Of a stretch of 64,000 nt of DNA, positions 1 through 9,675 are shown in pieces. The translations under genes were made by a program, and so were the position numbers. The notes below the pieces were generated by a model, which worked only from the letters and a program-made list of their open reading frames with translations, was not told the origin of the DNA and made no database searches. The DNA lies in assembly GCA_033239525.1 (NCBI GenBank), contig BSYO01000022.1, forward strand, positions 15,076,923 to 15,140,922. The letters run 5' to 3'. The stretch comes from Nepenthes gracilis (taxonomy: Eukaryota > Streptophyta > Magnoliopsida > Caryophyllales > Nepenthaceae). How positions within the stretch are numbered: the stretch's first letter is position 1; every line of letters begins with the position of its first letter.

Positions 1-696
1 TTGAAGGTTGCTCGCCCTCGCTTGAGTGCCTGGGAGGTTTTTCATAGAACGTTCAGTGCACCTGTTGTGCGCTCGAGCCGCGTTAGAGTGCCGTGATGCG
101 CATTTCACCAACAATCACATTTTTGACCTAAATTTTCGTGCCTTCATATATATTGTTGACTTATTTCATTTTTCCAAACAACTTGCTTGAGTATTTTGAC
201 GGCCATTTTCAGAGCAAACTCTAATCCTTCATACTTTAAAATTGCTCAAGTTAAGAAAACCAAAGTGCTATACTTGTACTTTCTTGTCAAGATTTTTCTC
301 ACCATTCTTACTATACCTCTTATACCTCTTCCTACCTGTTTACTTTCGTTGGCAATGTCGGTGGCGTGAAAAAAGGGTTCCGGTGGTGTTCGGTAATTCA
401 AATGGTTCGTGAGAGAAAATTGACGTGAAGATCGAAAGGCGTTCGATTTTTTTATCGTGGGCAAATCTAAGAAGTTCCTTGGTAGATATCATAAGACAGG
501 ATTTAGTTGGCTCTATTAGCGCATCTATACCACCCGATTTCCTAACCGTTGAAACCCAAAAGGTTTTATTCGATTGCCATGATTATTAAAGTTTCTTTTC
601 GTCACCAAAAATTACACTTTTGTTATTATTACTTTCGTAATTTATTATTCTTATTTAGATTAGAATATATTTTATGCGTATTATATATTTTGTGTT
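1..696. other. Left flank, no gene recognised
   Basis: This stretch is AT-rich, with a GC-richer first 110 bases containing CTCGAGC-type words like those in the promoter part of several LTRs in this window. It may be the end of another LTR, but no terminal TG/CA pair or partner copy is visible. The short open frames here have no recognisable motif. Confidence 0.4.
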
Positions 697-701
697 TTTC
701 A
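697..701. repeat. Target site duplication, left copy (TTTCA)
   Basis: TTTCA stands immediately before the Copia element and again immediately after it at 6170-6174. A perfect 5-bp duplication fixes both ends of the insertion. Confidence 0.93.
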
Positions 702-1382
702 TGTTAGAATTAATAACTTATTTAAATCGCAAGGAAACACAAATTACATGATAGCATGAACATAATAAGCAACCACAAAAAGTAAAGGCACGATTTTTAT
801 ATGAAAAACTTCCTATGAAACGAGGAAAAAAAATTACGGGACACGGAATCCAAAATTTTCACTAGCAACAGTTGATCGATTACCCAAACCTCAAGTCACA
901 AGAATCAATATCAACTTGCTCTGCATAGCCCGTACAAGAAATATAAAGAGCAAGAGTAGAGATAAAGCCTAACAGACTAGAACTAGATTGAAAACCCAAC
1001 AAGATGCTCAAATCTTCCTCTTCTCCTTCTCCCCTCTCTTTTCTCTCTTTTTCTTCTTTGGAACGGTGCTCAAAACTGATTCAAATTAACCTAAAATGTA
1101 AAGTGCGCGTTTTATATAATAGGCGCGCGCTCGAGCGCCCGTCGAGCGTGCATTGTGCGCAGGCCCCCGCTTGAGCGCCATTCGGGTGCACAGCGAGTGC
1201 AATGCTACTAGAATTTGGGCTCAAGCGACATTCAGGCGAGCAGCGAGCGGGGGCTTACTGGAAACGCAGCTCAACCACCCAATAGGTGCAACTCGAGTCT
1301 TCTTCATGCAGTGAGAATATTTACCTCCATCCGTCACATCAAGTGGGTATAGGCCCACACGGGAGTGACTCATAACCCAGCA
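702..1382 (-). repeat. Copia 3' LTR
   Basis: It aligns along its length with 5431-6169, beginning TGTTAGAATTAAT and ending in CA on the plus strand. On the minus strand it holds a GC-rich block (about 1120-1300), then a TATA-like TATATAAAA near 1110-1118, then a GA-rich tract. It is shorter than the partner LTR mainly because it lacks a segment matching about 5700-5760. Confidence 0.92.
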
Positions 1383-1396
1383 AACTTTCCCTCATG
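1383..1396 (-). other. Copia polypurine tract
   Basis: Read on the minus strand, GAGGGAAAG lies immediately upstream of the 3' LTR, where plus-strand DNA synthesis is primed. Confidence 0.75.
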
Positions 1397-2892
1397 ACCG
1401 TGTGGGGCCATTCATCGACATCCCGGCAATTGAACAGCAAGTTTTAAGCTTTCCCTTTTGTAATACCTTGGTCATCATATCTAATCCATTCTCCTCGGTC
1501 CTGATCTTTTTCAACACCAACAAACCCGTGTCAATAACATTCCACACCCATTGATACCTCAGATCGATATGCTTTAATTTGGCGTGAAAAGACGAGTTCT
1601 TGCTAGATGAATCGTACTTTGATTATTGCAAAACAATACATATCGTTTCTGTTTGAGACCAAGTTCCCGAACAAATTTATTCATCCATTGCATCTCCTTG
1701 CTTGCCTCCGTAATAGCAATGAATTTCGCTTTAGTAGTGGAAAGAGCAACACACCTCTGTAATCTCGATTACCAGGAAACGGCTCCTCCCGCAAATATAA
1801 CTAAGTATCCAGAAGTAGACTTCCGTGAGTCGACATCACCCGCCATATTTGCATTAGTATATCCAACCAGAAGAGGCACGTTGCTTCCAAAGCACAAATA
1901 CAGTTTAGAAGTTCATCGGAGATATTTCAGAATCCATTTTACTGCGGACCAATACTCCTTACTGGGATTTGATAAGAATCGACTAACAAATCTAACAGTA
2001 TAAGCTATATTTGGCCTCATACACACCATGGGATACATTAGGCAACCCATGGCTGAAGAATAGGGTATGCCTTTTATGTATTCCTTTTCATCTTCGGTAG
2101 AAGGACATTGACAATTGCTCAACTTGAAGTGATTGGCCAATGGTGTGCTCACTGATTTTGACATTTTCATGTTGAAATGTTGAAGCACTTTCTCCACATA
2201 GCTCTCTTGTGACATCCATAACTTTCTTGATTTGCGGTCGTAAAAAATTTTGATTCTCAGAATTTGCTTCGCCGGTCCCAAATCTTTCATAGCAAAGGAC
2301 TTCCTAAGCTGTCGCTTTAACTCCGTGATTCGAGAAGTATTACGCCCAACTATCAACATATTATCCACATGAGCAAGAGAACAACAAAATCATCCTTTGA
2401 AAAAGTCTGAACAAAAACACAATGATCCGAGGTCGTCTTCATTAGCCTTGATCCACTCTGACAGACTCAAATTTCTTATACCATTGCCTTGGTGTTTGTT
2501 TCAATCCATAAAGACTTTTTCTTGAGATGACACACTAAATTTTCCTTCCCTTTGACTAGGAATCCATTCGGTTGCTCCATGTAGATTTCTTCTTCAAGAT
2601 CACCGTGAAGAAATACAGTCCGCACATCCATATGTTCTACCACCAGGTCAAAAACAACAGCCAACCCGAGCACCACTTGAATAGAAGACATCTTTACCAC
2701 CAGTGCAAAGATCTCATCGAAGTCAATACCCTTCCGTTGATTGAAGCCCTTCACAACCAGTCTCGCTTTGTACCTCGGTTGTGAGCTATTTTCATCTGTT
2801 ATCAACCTGAAGACCCACTTGTTCATCAACGCTAGTCTTCCCTTTGGTAACCTCGTCAACTGAAACGTGTGATTTTCATGCAGCGACGCCAT
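1395..2892 (-). pseudogene. Copia RT and RNase H region, broken
   Basis: On the minus strand the RT begins near 2892 with a SLHENHTFQL motif, then PRYKARLVVKGFNQ and DVRTVFLHGDLEEEIYM (family consensus TAFLHGDL). The SLYGLKQ-type region near 2520 is frameshifted. The catalytic YVDD box near 2360-2372 is doubly damaged: one base is missing before it, changing the frame, and the second Asp codon reads Asn (VDNML). Downstream come KQILRIKI, a GCLMYPMVCMRPNIAYTV block and, to about 1395, RNase H remnants including HAKLKHIDLRYQW. No active RT can be made. Confidence 0.88.
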
Positions 2893-3389
2893 CTCTTCTC
2901 ACATAACTTCTATCCACTCTGCCTTGTGTTCTTCCTTCATTGCTTCCTCAAAGCATTCGGGCTCTCCTTCGTCTGTGAGTAACACATACTCCTAGGCCGA
3001 CAGACGAGTAGAGGGTCTTTGATCTCTCGTGGATCATCAGAGTGGAACAATCTCGATAGGCTCAGTAGTATCAAGAGGAATAGCCTCATCCTCATCTCTA
3101 TTGGGCACTACAGTCTCGTGGTCATCTTCATCTTCAGCATTGCCTTGACTTTCACTCTGATGACGAACAAATATCGGCGTAAGATATGAATCATATGCCC
3201 AACTGTCATAATTCTTGGAGACAGACTTTGAACCTTTGCCAATATCATCTATAGTCTCGTTCTCGATAAATATGACATCCCTAGATCTAACTAACTTCTT
3301 CTCAATCGGATCATACAGTCGATATCCAAACTCATCTTCCCCGTAACCGAAAAATATACACTGTCTGGTTTTGACTCAAACATGGTCCT
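2893..3389 (-). pseudogene. Copia integrase-RT linker, decayed
   Basis: This part lies between the integrase C-terminus and the RT of the Copia polyprotein. In functional copies it encodes a poorly conserved, acidic linker. Here it has stops in all minus frames, and a DDIGKGSKS-like stretch can be read around 3220-3250. Position and partial translation support it as remnant polyprotein rather than a separate gene. Confidence 0.6.
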
Positions 3390-4205
3390 TTAATCTTTGA
3401 GAACATGAACAAAAACCTTACATCCAAATACCCGTAAGTGATCATAGGATATATCTTTTCTGGTCCATATCTTTTCAAGCACTTCTCCATTCATTGTACC
3501 GTATGGTGACAAATTGACGACATGAGCCGCGACTTTCAAGGCTTCCCCCCAAAATAAGCCAGGGAGCTTCGCCTCCAAAAGCACACATCGGACCCTTTCC
3601 ATCAAAGTCCCAGTCATCCGTTTGGCTACCCCATTTAGTTGCGGTGTCTTCGGTGGAGTCTTCTGATGACGAATTCCATGAGATCGGCAATACTCATCAA
3701 ATGCTCAGATGTACTCCCCACTATTATCACTTCGGATGCATTTTAGTTTCTTTCCCGTTTGCCTCTCAACCAAGGCGTGAAAATGTTTGAAGAACATGAA
3801 AGTTTGATCGTTTGATTTCAGCAGATACACCCATAGTTTTCGAGAACAGTAATCAATGAACGTGATGAAGTAGAGTGCTCCTCCAAGAATCTTCACCTTA
3901 AAAGGGCAACAAAAGTCAGTGTGGACCAATTCAAGAAAATCAGTCTTCCTTGTAGATGAATTACCATTGAATGAAATACGTCGTTTCTTTCCTGCGATGC
4001 AATGAGGACAAGTCTTTAGTTGAGTTGTTTTTACACCCCGAAGACAATTTTTCCTAGCTAAATAGTTCAGGCCCTTCTCACCCATGTGGCTCAACCGACG
4101 GTGCCATAAATCTGAAAGCTCCTCATCTCTAGAAACATGCATATCTCCCGCTGCAATCGAGGCTTGCAACACATATAAGTTGGAAACTTTTCTTCCCCGA
4201 GCCAT
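3390..4205 (-). pseudogene. Copia GAG-pre-integrase and integrase
   Basis: The minus-strand frame from 4205 shows the pre-integrase motif LWHRRLSHMGEKGLNYL and CPHCIAGKKRR, the zinc-binding His and Cys residues. The core follows with LVHTDFCCPF (first catalytic Asp) and KLKCIRSDNSGEY (second Asp). After a stop/frameshift at about 3700 the frame from 3617 continues with MERVRCVLLEAKLPGLFWGEA and HLRVFGCKVFVHV, the usual C-terminal integrase landmarks. It lies between protease and RT, the Copia arrangement. It is a fossil, because no single frame covers it. Confidence 0.9.
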
Positions 4206-4298
4206 AACTAGAAACCCTCTAGTCAGCTTCTATACTCCTGCGCAGAACGTGCTACAAAAATCCTCATCATCAAGCTTGCTAGCCGAGATCAGATTCAG

Positions 4299-4529
4299 TC
4301 AAATATCCGGGACGTGTCTAACATCCCTTAACAACAACTTGGTTCCATTATTTATGGTGAGACATAAATCACCATAGCCAGCAATGCCAGACATGCCTTC
4401 ATTGCCCATTTTTAACACTTCGAAGTCACCAGGAGTGTATGATGTGAAGAACTCTTTCCGTGACGTGACATAAAGTGAAGTACCACTATCCACTACCCAG
4501 CTTGTTTCAAGATCAGCCAGATTTACCAC
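4299..4529 (-). pseudogene. Copia aspartic protease
   Basis: The minus-strand frame contains WVVDSGTSLYVTSRKEFF. This is the DSG active-site motif used by Copia proteases, followed by the expected spacing to a LRDVRHVPDI motif at the domain end. It lies between the gag zinc knuckle and the pre-integrase motif. The frame ends at 4299 in a stop, so it is detached from the integrase. Confidence 0.85.
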
Positions 4530-4639
4530 CTCATCCTCCTAACACACTAGCCAAAGATCACTCCCAGTAACAACAGTAGCTATTTCTTCATCTCGAGTCG
4601 TGTCAGCCTTCTTCTCATTACTCTCAACATTTTCTCGCT

Positions 4640-5378
4640 TTCACTCGTAACAATATTTCTTGATGTGTCCCTTCTTTCTACAATGATGGCACTCGAGGTT
4701 CTGATACCTCGATCTGGATTTGCTTCGGCCCTTCTCTGCAGGCTTAGGACCACACCCTTTATTTCTTCCCCGTGACTTGGAGACTAATACTTCGGAGTGC
4801 GTTGAGGAAGAACCCTGTGATCGACGTCTCATCTTTTCATTCAACACCGCTCCCTTTTCTATTTCAAGAGTTACCACGCCGTTTGGAGCTGAATTGACGA
4901 CAGTAATCCTTACCACCTCCCAGGAGTCTGATAAAGTAGTCAGAAGCCATAAACCCAATAGTTCATCATCAAATTTTGTAACCATGCCACTCAATTGATC
5001 AACACATCCTTGAAACTCATTTAAATAATCGGTAACAGACGAGCCCTCCTTGTACCTCACTTGCATAAGCTTCATCAAGTGAAATAATTTATTGTTACCG
5101 GTCTTTGAGGCATAAAGTGTTTCAAATTTCTACCACAAAGTCCTTGCATGTGTCTCATTTCGAATGTGATTATATATATTGTCATCTACAAATTGCCTAA
5201 TATAACCATAAACTTGTTCATACTCAAATGCCCAATCCTCCTCGGAGTTTGATTCCGATTTTTGCTATGTAAAAACTGGATGGTGCAACGATTTCACAAA
5301 CAGCAAGTCCTTCATCTTGCTGCGCCAAATATCATAGTTCGTGCCATTCAAACAAATCATCTTATTTCTGGCCTCCAT
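4640..5378 (-). pseudogene. Copia gag with CCHC zinc knuckle
   Basis: The minus-strand ATG at 5378 (or the in-frame ATG at 5360) starts a protein with LNGTNYDIWRSKM, the usual Copia gag opening. It runs through a VTDYLNEFQGCVDQL region and a basic stretch to CHHCRKKGHIKKYC near 4700, a perfect CX2CX4HX4C RNA-binding knuckle. At least two in-frame TAG stops interrupt it (about 5270 and 5130). In a live element it would form the virus-like particle that packages the RNA. Confidence 0.88.
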
Positions 5379-5417
5379 CGATTCAAACAAGTCACAATAC
5401 CCAACACGAACAAAAAT

Positions 5418-5428
5418 CTCTGATACCA
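5418..5428 (-). other. Copia primer binding site
   Basis: Just inside the 5' LTR the minus strand reads TGGTATCAGAG, complementary to the 3' end of plant initiator tRNA-Met. This fixes the right-hand LTR as the 5' LTR. Confidence 0.92.
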
Positions 5429-5430
5429 CT

Positions 5431-6169
5431 TGTTAGAATTAATTACTTATTTAAACTGTGAGGAAACATGAAATAGATGATAGCATGCACACAATAAGCA
5501 ACCACAAAAAGTAAAGGCATGATTTTTACATGGAAAACTCCCTATGAAACGATGAAGAAAAACCACAGGATACGGAGTCCAAAATTTTTACTAACAACAG
5601 TTGATCAGTTACACAAACCCTAAGTCACAAGAATCAATATCAACTTACTTTGCACGACCCATACAAGAAATATAAAGAGCAAGAGTAGAGATAAAACCTG
5701 ATAAATTTTCTTCTTAGTAGCAAGAACTTCGTGCGTGTGATTACCAGTGACTGAAACTTGAATGAAAACCCAACTAGAGGCTCAAATCTTCATCTTCTCC
5801 TTATCCTCTCTCTTTTCTCTCTTTTTATTCTTTAGAACGGCGCTCAAAACTAATTCAAATTAACCAAAAATGTAAAGTGCGCGTTTTATATAATAGGCGC
5901 GTGCTCGAGCGCCCGTTGAGCACGCCGCGTGCACTGGGCGCAGGCCTGCGCTTTAGCGTCATTCGGGCGCACAGCGAGTGCCATGCTACTGGAATTTGGG
6001 CTCGAGCGACATTTAGGTGAGCAGCGAGCAGCGAGCGGGGGCTTACTGGAAACACGGCTCAAGTCCCAACAGGCGCAACTCGAGCCTTCCTCATGCAGTG
6101 AAAATATTTACCTCCATCCGTCACATCAAGTGGGTATGGGCCCATACGGGAGTAACCCATCACTCAACA
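5431..6169 (-). repeat. Copia 5' LTR
   Basis: It is the partner of 702-1382. On the minus strand the order is U3 with a CTCGAGCGCC-rich block (about 5900-6080), a TATATAAAA box at 5884-5892, then a GA-rich leader. Its outer end (TGTTGAGTGATGGG on the minus strand) abuts the TSD. Confidence 0.92.
5884..5892 (-). promoter_or_regulatory. Predicted Copia LTR TATA box
   Basis: The minus strand reads TATATAAAA between the GC-rich U3 block and the GA-rich leader. The left LTR has the same box at the same place. Confidence 0.65.
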
Positions 6170-6174
6170 TTTCA

Positions 6175-6823
6175 TTTTGTAAATTTATTGAGGGGTTGAA
6201 ACATTATTGTGATTCTGAACGATTTATTCCCTTCAATATTGATTTATTCCATGATTGCTACAGAGTATTAGAAGTACCTATGGTATCTACTTCAAGTACT
6301 CAGAGAATGGTAATTTTATGCCTAACTACCAACTGTGATTTTTTGCAACTTTTTGGGCATATTGAGTTAGTGTTCGCCGTAAGAACACTGAGGCTGTCAT
6401 ATGTAAAGCAATGCATGCTAGTGTTGCTCGAGTGAGAAGTTTTCTTGTAGAGACAGGCTATTATGGGATATTTATGAAACGATTTTCCTGTATCGCTACT
6501 CATCTAACTTGGATGACTCGTATAATTATGCAGTTGGAAGAGTTTTGAATAGAGTGAGATAAATTTTCTACAATTGAAGCAGCGATTGACCTCAGCTACA
6601 GTTCTAGTTTGTTTACAAGACAATGGTAGTTTTATGGTTTATTGGAATGCTTACGGCAAAGAATTTGCTTGCACAAAAATATACTATTTGGAAGGTATCT
6701 CTTGTGATCCCACACCGGTAAACATCAATGGTTATAATTATCTAACCCATGATTTGAAATTAATAGACATTGTCTTTGTCTCAAGGATTTACAGGCATTA
6801 TTTATATAGCGGCAAGTTCAACA
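6175..6823 (+). pseudogene. Very old Gypsy RT/RNase H fragment
   Basis: The plus-strand frames hold FNIDLFHDCYRVLEV (family FSKIDLRSGYHQLRV), then after an internal deletion LYA..CDFLQLFGHI (family LYAKLSKCEFW..FLGHV). VRSFLVETGYYGIFM and LKQRLTSATVLV then lead into RNase H with HDLKLIDIVFVSRIYRHYLY. The central RT, including the catalytic Asp pair, is deleted. Frameshifts separate the pieces. It continues beyond the solo LTR at 8285. Confidence 0.8.
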
Positions 6824-8282
6824 TGTTGGAGTTAGTTACTCCCTTGTGAGTAACCTAACAAACTTATTTATCATCGGAGGATTTTCGGAGAGCAAATGAC
6901 GGAGTTCATTTGGCGAAATGAAAGTCTGGAGAATAGTGGACGGTCAATGGAAGTTGACCGGCGGATGGCCAGTTGTGGATTCCGGCTAACAGAGTTGGCC
7001 GGCAGAAGAAAGGTGGCCAGAATTCTTTGAAAAAATGGCCGGTCAACTGTTTGACCAGCCAAAGGAGGCAAAGAGGAAGAAGGCGTGGAAGCCTTTGAGG
7101 CAAGGATTGCCGGTTAATGTGTTGACCAGACAAAGGTGGCAAAAAACTGGTCAACACGTTGACTAGCCATGGAAGCAAAATGGGAGCACAGACGGCCAAG
7201 GAGATAGGTTGTATTATTTCGGTCAATGTCCGTTGACTGGTTGAACAAGGCATGTGAAATTTACCGGTGGTGTTACCGGTATGGAATTGCCCGTAGACAT
7301 GGCCGAGTGCACAGTAGCGTCCGAAGACATGGGCTGTGCACAGTGACGACCAAGGATATAGGATGTCCGAGATCGCTATTACTGCCTGGAGACCAAGGAA
7401 CGCCAAAGGACTTTATGATGGCCCAGGACATAGATGGCCTGGGGACTTGAGTGCAGCAATGACCGAGGACGTTGTGGAAAGTTGACGTTGCGGACAGCTG
7501 GCTATCAAGAGTTGGTGGTAGGTTATTTAGAGCAGGTAGTTGACCTACTAGATTTGTAGGCATTTTATAGCTTGCGCCGTCTGATACGAACGTGCGCAGA
7601 TGGCGTGGGCCTGCAGAAAGCTCGGGAATTGGTGAAGACATGGCACGAATTATCTACAAGATCGGCTAGTTAAGCAAATGGGGATTTAGAGTTAGGGTGT
7701 CTATATATGAGTACCAGGAGCTTCAAAAGATGTATGTGAAGAACACCATAGTGTGAGGACTCACAAAGGGCCAAGATGATAAGCATCAAAGGCTGTGTTG
7801 GTGAGAAATCACCGTAGGCGAGCAATCATCAGGGCTTGTGTAGCCCGGGGCTTGTGTAGCCTAGGGCTTGTGTGTGGGGTTAAAACAGCGGTTGCCGTTT
7901 CACCATACTTGTAAAATGTCTGTGAACAGAATATACCACGGTGATAGGAATGAGAGAAGAAAAACAATGAGATAAGAGGTAAGGAGAGTTTCCTTATTTT
8001 GGAGAGACTTTTCTTATTTTCAGTTCTTAGGGGGGCTTGTATAGCTAGGGTGGATTGCTTGTATTTATTTTGGAGTTTTTGTAACCATATTTTACATTGT
8101 GAAAGCTTTCGAAATTTGTCATATGATTTTTTTCTTAGTTAAGAAGGGGTTTCCACGTAAAAAAAATTATTGTGTATTTCTTTGTGTTCCATGTGCTTAC
8201 ACTAATGGTGGCTGATGACTTTGGGAGGTTCGGGTTTCCACTGTGCCGGATTGTACTAATCCGGGTTGTCCGAACCCCAACA
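6824..8282. mobile_element. Solo LTR inside old Gypsy
   Basis: A 1459-bp block beginning TGTTGGAG and ending CCCCAACA interrupts the Gypsy RNase H exactly between RHYLYSGKFN and the NHKSLK motif, which resumes in frame at about 8285. No second copy and no internal region is present, so it is a solo LTR. The target duplication is imperfect: only ACAT (6821-6824 and 8282-8285) repeats around the ends, so the exact ends are uncertain by 1-2 bases. The family is unknown and orientation was not determined. Confidence 0.75.
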
Positions 8283-8284
8283 CA

Positions 8285-9675
8285 TTATTTACTCAAATCA
8301 TAAGAGTCTAAAGCATATACTTTAGAAGAATTAGATGAATATTAAACGAAGAAATAGATGGATAGGTTGAAAGATTATGCTTGCCTAATCAAGTTTCAGC
8401 CAGCCAAAGTAAATAGGATTGTCAATGCTTCAAGTTAGAATCCAACTAGGATAATCACTCACTTACTGATGAAAGAATTGAGAACTCTGGAGGAAGTGCA
8501 AGTTTTCCATCTACGAGTGAACTCTAGGAATTCTCATAAGTTTATGTCTTCTTTCCAAGTACAATTGTTGCTCCTTCGTTGAATCAGGCCAAGAAGGAGA
8601 TCGGCTTTTGCTAGAGAACGTGGAAGGCATGGCTCATGGATAGCAAATAGGCTTTGCATTTTGGCAAATTTCCTTTGTTACTATGTCCGAGTTTGTGTAC
8701 TAGATGCCAAGGATTTGATGAAGGAGATCCTGGAGGAGGCGCATCGAGCTAACTAAACTATCCATCTTAGAAATATCAAGATGTACTAGGATTTAAATAA
8801 AATCCTTTGGTGGAAAAATCTGAACGGAAATATTACATATTTTTCATATTTATGTATGGTCTATAACAAGTGAAAATTAAACATGAAAGGCTAACAAGAA
8901 AATGAACCACCGCTAATCCCTTACAAGAAATTGAACTTTGTATAAGACTGATTGAATAACTTAAAGTTATGATATGATTTGAGTAATTTTGTAATGATTA
9001 TAAAACTGACTCACGTCATTACTATTTGAATTTTTTATAATCTATACTGATGAAATCATAAGATTACATAAGGTTTTTATCATGATCATCTTACATAGAT
9101 ATTCAAGATCCATGCCAGGATCCTAGAGGAGTCTACATCAAGAATTGGGGACCAAAATGAGTTTTAGCATTCTTTTCAGATCAGACCAATGGCCAATTTA
9201 AAAGTTTAATCCTTTGAGAGATAAGTGATAATAGTGATGCTTATCTATCTCTAGCCAAGTATGCCTTCGTCAAGAGCTTTTGGCCAATATTGAAATTACA
9301 CCTTTTGAATAGCTTTATGGGGGAAAGTGGCATTCACCTTCAAACTAGGAGGAGGTCAACGATAAGAAGCGCACGAGCTTGAGCTAATATACACAACAAC
9401 TAAGAAGATTTGGGTCATCAGCGAATGACTGCATGTAGCCCATAACTGACATAAGAACTATTCTAGCAAGAGAATGTGTGGCTTGTTTAAACTTGGTTAC
9501 ATGGTGCTCCTAAAAGTATCCCCTGCCAAGAGAGTTATGAGATTTAGGAGAAATGACAAAAAGTGGCCAAGCTTTATAGGACATTTGAAGTAGAAATTGC
9601 TTATAGACTAGCCTTGCCTTAGCCTTGCTAGAAGTGCACAACATCTTCTATGCCTCCATATTACAAAAGTATGTC
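8285..9675 (+). pseudogene. Old Gypsy RNase H to integrase, decayed
   Basis: It continues 6175-6823. Visible in shifting frames are NHKSLKHIL, MDRLKDYACLIKFQPAKVNR (RNase H end), LMKEILEEAHRAN with KILWWKNL (integrase zinc region), ELGTKMSFS (near the second catalytic site), a KYAFVKSF and ALWGKVAF block, and KVSPAKRVMRF..FIGH at about 9510-9575. The last recognisable piece is NIFYASILQKYV near 9670. The order is Gypsy (RT before integrase) and the type is Tekay/Del-like. Several domains have lost tens of codons. Confidence 0.8.

Larger units (their letters stand above)
702..6169 (-). mobile_element. Complete, inactive Copia LTR retrotransposon
   Basis: Two direct LTRs (702-1382 and 5431-6169), each TG...CA, are bounded by the TSD TTTCA. 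A tRNA-Met primer site follows the right-hand LTR on the minus strand and a purine tract precedes the left-hand one, so transcription ran right to left. The domain order is gag, protease, integrase, RT, RNase H, the Copia order (integrase before RT). The RT region (TVFLHG, PRYKARLVVKG) resembles the Tork/TNT1 group. The LTRs differ by roughly 10-15% by eye plus a block of about 40-60 bp, so the insertion is old. Stops and frameshifts occur throughout. Confidence 0.93.

Noticed and set aside
5929..6435. 168-residue plus-strand open frame
   Set aside because: It crosses the Copia LTR boundary into the old Gypsy fragment. Only its end (FNIDLFHDCYRVL) is real RT remnant.
6850..7700. Possible gene in the TTGACC/GGCCGG-rich segment
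   Set aside because: It lies within the solo LTR, with overlapping open frames on both strands and no motif.
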